The translations under genes were made by a program, and so were the position numbers. Shown here piece by piece: positions 61,243 through 64,000 of a DNA stretch of 64,000 nt. The notes under the pieces were generated by a model. That model ran no database searches. It worked only from the letters and a program-made list of their open reading frames with translations, and had not been told where the DNA came from. The stretch comes from Parvularcula mediterranea (GTDB lineage: Bacteria > Pseudomonadota > Alphaproteobacteria > Caulobacterales > Parvularculaceae), in the NCBI RefSeq assembly GCF_013085255.1, contig NZ_JABFCX010000002.1:1-64000 (forward strand), given 5' to 3'. How positions within the stretch are numbered: position 1 is the first letter of the stretch; each line of letters starts with the position of its first letter.

Positions 61243-62130
61243 ATGACCTTTGACTGGAACAGGATGCGCGCCTTTCTCGCGACAGCGGAGGAGGGCTCTC
61301 TCTCTGCAGCGGCTCGGAAGCTTGGCAGCTCCCAGCCAACGCTCGGGCGTCAGGTCTCGGCGCTGGAAGACGAGCTGGGGATTGCTCTCTTTGAGCGAGA
61401 AGGGACCCGGCTCGTTCTTACCGAAGGAGGTTTAAGCCTCGTCGAGCACGCCCGGGCTATGAGAGACGCTGCCGAAAGCGCTGCGCTCGCTGCGTCCGGC
61501 CGGTCTGAGAGCATCGAAGGTTCTGTCTGCCTATCGGTTGGAGAGCTCTTCGCCGCGCATGCACTGCCATCAATCCTGCTCAAGCTGAGAAACGCTCACC
61601 CCAGGATCGACATTGATGTCGTGGCATCGAACAGCGCCAGCGACCTCAAGCGACGCGAGGCTGACATTGCCTTTCGCGCAGGGAGGCCAACGCAACCCGA
61701 TCTCGTGGCTCGGAAGGTCGGAGATCTCTCGAGCGCGCTTTATGCCTCTCGTGAGTATCTCGATGAAAGACCGCGACCGGCTTCAAAGGAAGACCTGTCA
61801 GAGGCACGTTTCATCGGCTTTGATGATACGGGCTCCTACCGCGAGTTTCTCAATGGCGTTGGCTACGACTTGTCGGAAAAGAACTTCCCGGTCCGAGCCG
61901 AAAACCATCTGGTCCAGTGGGAGATGGCTCGGCGTGGTCTCGGTATCGTCACCGCGCTCGAGATTATAGGCGAGCCAGCCTCAGGGTTGGAGCGCGTGCT
62001 CAAGGAGCCATTGCTTACGCAGCCCATGTGGCTGGTCGCGCATCGGGAACTGAAGACCAGCCGCAGGATCAGGCTGGTCTTCGACTTTCTCTACGAGGAA
62101 CTCCGGGCGCTATGCCTCAATCCTTTTTGA
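61243..62130 (+). CDS. LysR family transcriptional regulator
   Basis: A 295-residue protein. The N-terminal winged helix-turn-helix is FLATAEEGSLSAAARKLGSS followed by QPTLGRQVSALEDELGIALF. The substrate-binding-like domain begins near residue 90. The effector is unknown. It is divergent from the small membrane protein gene. Its stop overlaps the convergent helicase gene by 14 bp. Confidence 0.9.
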   Translation: MTFDWNRMRAFLATAEEGSLSAAARKLGSSQPTLGRQVSALEDELGIALFEREGTRLVLTEGGLSLVEHARAMRDAAESAALAASGRSESIEGSVCLSVGELFAAHALPSILLKLRNAHPRIDIDVVASNSASDLKRREADIAFRAGRPTQPDLVARKVGDLSSALYASREYLDERPRPASKEDLSEARFIGFDDTGSYREFLNGVGYDLSEKNFPVRAENHLVQWEMARRGLGIVTALEIIGEPASGLERVLKEPLLTQPMWLVAHRELKTSRRIRLVFDFLYEELRALCLNPF

Positions 62131-64000
62131 GGTTGGCGAGGACGGCGAAGGGGCTGTCTGGATCGGCCTCCTTCTTCTTTTTGGGTCCTGCGCTGAAGGT
62201 GCGAGGGCCTTTGTCCTTGGGAGGGCGCTTGCCGCCGCCTTTGCCCTTGGGCGGGCCGCCACGACGTTTGCCGTCGGCGCGCTGGTCCTGACCGCCGGGC
62301 TTGCCGCGGCGCTGCTGGCCACCACCGCGGTTCTGGCGCGGAGGCTGGTAGCGCCAAAGGGTGACGGTCTCCATCACCGGCTCGCTAGGCGCTTCAGCGG
62401 CAGGTGCCTCGGTTTCTGCTGGAGCAGGCTCAGCAGCTGCTTCCGTAACGCTGGGTTCGGTGGCAGCGGGCGCCTCGGCAGCTTCGACCGTTCCGCCGCC
62501 ATTTCCGTCCTCGGGAGTTTGAGCCTCATGGGGCAGGCCGCCGTCATCGGCGGGTGCCCCGGCGATCTCGATCAGCGGAGCCTCGGCAGCTTCCTCGGGA
62601 AGCGCGCGCGCTGCAGTGGCGGCTGGGTCCTCGACAGTCTCTGCGACCGGATCAGCGACGACGGGCGCCTCTACCTTCACTTCGCGTTCGACCGTCTGCT
62701 TCTTGTAGCCGAGGTTCTTGAGGATGTCCTCGAAGGCCTCACCGGACACGCCGACGAGGCTCATCATGCGCTGGTTGGCTTCAAAGCCCTCACGGCCACC
62801 CTTCTCGCGGGCCTGACGGATCTCCTGAGCCAGCCGTTCGAGCATATCGATGCGAACGGCGCGGCTGCCGGACGGGCGATAGCCGACGGCGTACCAGAAG
62901 GCGTGAGGGATCTTCTCATCGGCTTCCACCGACGTCGCGCCAGCCTGCGGCATGGCGAAGGAGCCGGGCTCGGCCTCGCTCCACAGCGACCAGAGAAGGC
63001 CGAGGAACTGCGCGGGAGCGGGTTTCAAAAGGGCGGGCATGTGCAGCGTGTACTCGCCGAACCGCACGCCGAGCTTCCTGAGGCCAGCACGCTCGTCCTG
63101 GGTCAGCGCCTTCACCTCGTCAGCCACCGGGCGGCGAGAAATCGCGCCGAAGTTTTCGACCAGACGGAAAGCAACGCCGCGCGCGCCGGGCGACAGGGCC
63201 TCGGGGCTGTCCGAAGGACGGTTGAGGGCTGCCTGAAGCTGGACCAGCGGGCCTGCGAGGCCTTCGACGCGGTCAGCGATGAAGCCGCGGAGACGCTCCT
63301 CGATCGCGGAGACGGCGCTTGCGGGCATGTGCTCCATGGCGATGAACTTGAAATCGGGCCTGAGGGGCTGCGGGCCTTTGACCAGCTGGGCCACCGCGCC
63401 GTGGCGCCAGTGGATCATGCCCCCATCCTCGAGCCGGAACTCTTCAGGCTTCGCCGCCGCCAGCGCCGAGGCACGGGCCATCAGCTCAGGCTGGAGCGCC
63501 TTCAGCGCTGCGAAGCGCACCTGTTTCTCGTGCGGACCCTTGGCTTTCGGGTCGAGAATGAATTGGAAGCCCAAGAGCCGTCCGACGAATTCGCCTTCCA
63601 CGACGACCTCTCCATTGTTGCGGACGCCCGCGAGGAGTGGGGCGTCATCCTTCAGCCGCTTCAAAAGCACTGACGTGCGACGGTCAACAAAGCGTTGCGT
63701 CAGTTTCTCATGGAGGACGTCGGAAAGACGGTCCTCAATGCGCCGCGCTTCCTTCTGGAACAGCGCCGCATGGTCAAGCCAGCCTGAGCGGTGGCTGAGA
63801 TAGGTCCAGGTCCTGACGTGGGCGATCCGGTTGGAAAGGGCGTCCACATCACCATTGGGATTATCGAGGCGGCCAAGCTGCAACTCCGCCCATTCAGAGC
63901 GAATCGATCCGCGCTCGAGGAGCTGTTCGTAGAGCTCGCCAAGCATGATTGCGTGCTGATCCGGGGTGACCTTGCGGAAGTCGGGGACCTGGCAGACCTC
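62117..64000 (-). CDS. SUV3-like helicase, C-terminal part (5' end outside window)
   Basis: The frame runs off the right edge; 627 residues are visible. The sequence VCQVPDFRKVTPDQHAIMLG, near the edge, fits the C-terminal region of alphaproteobacterial DExH helicases related to mitochondrial SUV3. The core continues through RFVDRRTSVLLKRL and LGVRFGEYTLHMPALLKP. The last 180 residues are low-complexity: first acidic and alanine/proline-rich, then basic and glycine-rich (RQNRGGGQQRRGKPGGQDQR), ending SPFAVLANLKKD. The ATP-binding domains are outside the window, so helicase activity is inferred from family resemblance. The basic tail probably binds RNA. Confidence 0.82.
   Translation of the reverse strand, partial: EVCQVPDFRKVTPDQHAIMLGELYEQLLERGSIRSEWAELQLGRLDNPNGDVDALSNRIAHVRTWTYLSHRSGWLDHAALFQKEARRIEDRLSDVLHEKLTQRFVDRRTSVLLKRLKDDAPLLAGVRNNGEVVVEGEFVGRLLGFQFILDPKAKGPHEKQVRFAALKALQPELMARASALAAAKPEEFRLEDGGMIHWRHGAVAQLVKGPQPLRPDFKFIAMEHMPASAVSAIEERLRGFIADRVEGLAGPLVQLQAALNRPSDSPEALSPGARGVAFRLVENFGAISRRPVADEVKALTQDERAGLRKLGVRFGEYTLHMPALLKPAPAQFLGLLWSLWSEAEPGSFAMPQAGATSVEADEKIPHAFWYAVGYRPSGSRAVRIDMLERLAQEIRQAREKGGREGFEANQRMMSLVGVSGEAFEDILKNLGYKKQTVEREVKVEAPVVADPVAETVEDPAATAARALPEEAAEAPLIEIAGAPADDGGLPHEAQTPEDGNGGGTVEAAEAPAATEPSVTEAAAEPAPAETEAPAAEAPSEPVMETVTLWRYQPPRQNRGGGQQRRGKPGGQDQRADGKRRGGPPKGKGGGKRPPKDKGPRTFSAGPKKKKEADPDSPFAVLANLKKD

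Noticed and set aside
62519-63673. A 384-residue plus-strand frame opposite the helicase gene
   Set aside because: Shadow of a GC-rich gene; the minus-strand frame matches the helicase family and runs off the edge without stops.

Overview
The window is a GC-rich (roughly 60% or more) chromosomal segment of an alphaproteobacterium. Lineage clues read from the sequence are a ChpT-type histidine phosphotransferase (CckA-ChpT-CtrA relay), a fused IspD-IspF enzyme, a stand-alone Coq7 hydroxylase, an UrcA-family protein, a SUV3-like helicase and an L3 protein with long terminal extensions. A Caulobacterales/Parvularculales-type marine bacterium is the most likely source. This placement is inference from gene content, not a phylogeny.

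Left region (1-12 kb). The window opens inside a gene made of five nearly identical 144-bp TPR-like repeats. Next comes a sulfane-sulfur module: a two-cysteine ArsR repressor, a rhodanese-DUF2892 membrane protein and a TauE/SafE-type permease read leftward, and a persulfide-dioxygenase-like MBL enzyme reads rightward from a shared palindromic operator. A PAS histidine kinase with a degenerate ATP-binding G1 box, Coq7, DsbB and an ExoD-like protein follow on the minus strand. After tRNA-Leu(CAA) come an M23 endopeptidase, ChpT with a single-domain response regulator, and PncC plus IspDF.

Central region (13-50 kb). Most of the transcription and translation machinery is here: rplJL, rpoBC, the str genes (rpsL, rpsG, fusA, tuf), the S10-spc genes (rpsJ to rplO, secY, adk) and the alpha genes (rpsM, rpsK, rpoA, rplQ). 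The order is classical but interrupted. About 5 kb of unrelated genes separate rplJL from rpoBC. A lipoprotein gene lies between rpsG and fusA, and a DUF1080 lipoprotein gene lies between rplO and secY. A palindromic element lies between rpmD and rplO, and terminator-like hairpins lie between rpoB and rpoC and between rpoA and rplQ.

Right region (50-64 kb). This contains an exported amidohydrolase, a QxxRW glycosyltransferase, a DegP-like protease, RarA, a 41-residue membrane peptide missed by length cut-offs, a secreted alpha-helical protein coupled to XerD, AccA, a phytanoyl-CoA-dioxygenase-like protein, a VPxPA-CTERM surface protein, a small membrane protein divergent from a LysR regulator, and the C-terminal two thirds of a SUV3-like helicase running off the edge.

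The most interesting non-coding signal is a family of four roughly 105-115 bp multi-hairpin intergenic elements (near 7.2, 11.8, 43.9 and 55.4 kb). Their inner stems change sequence but keep pairing. No phage, insertion sequence or CRISPR array is visible.
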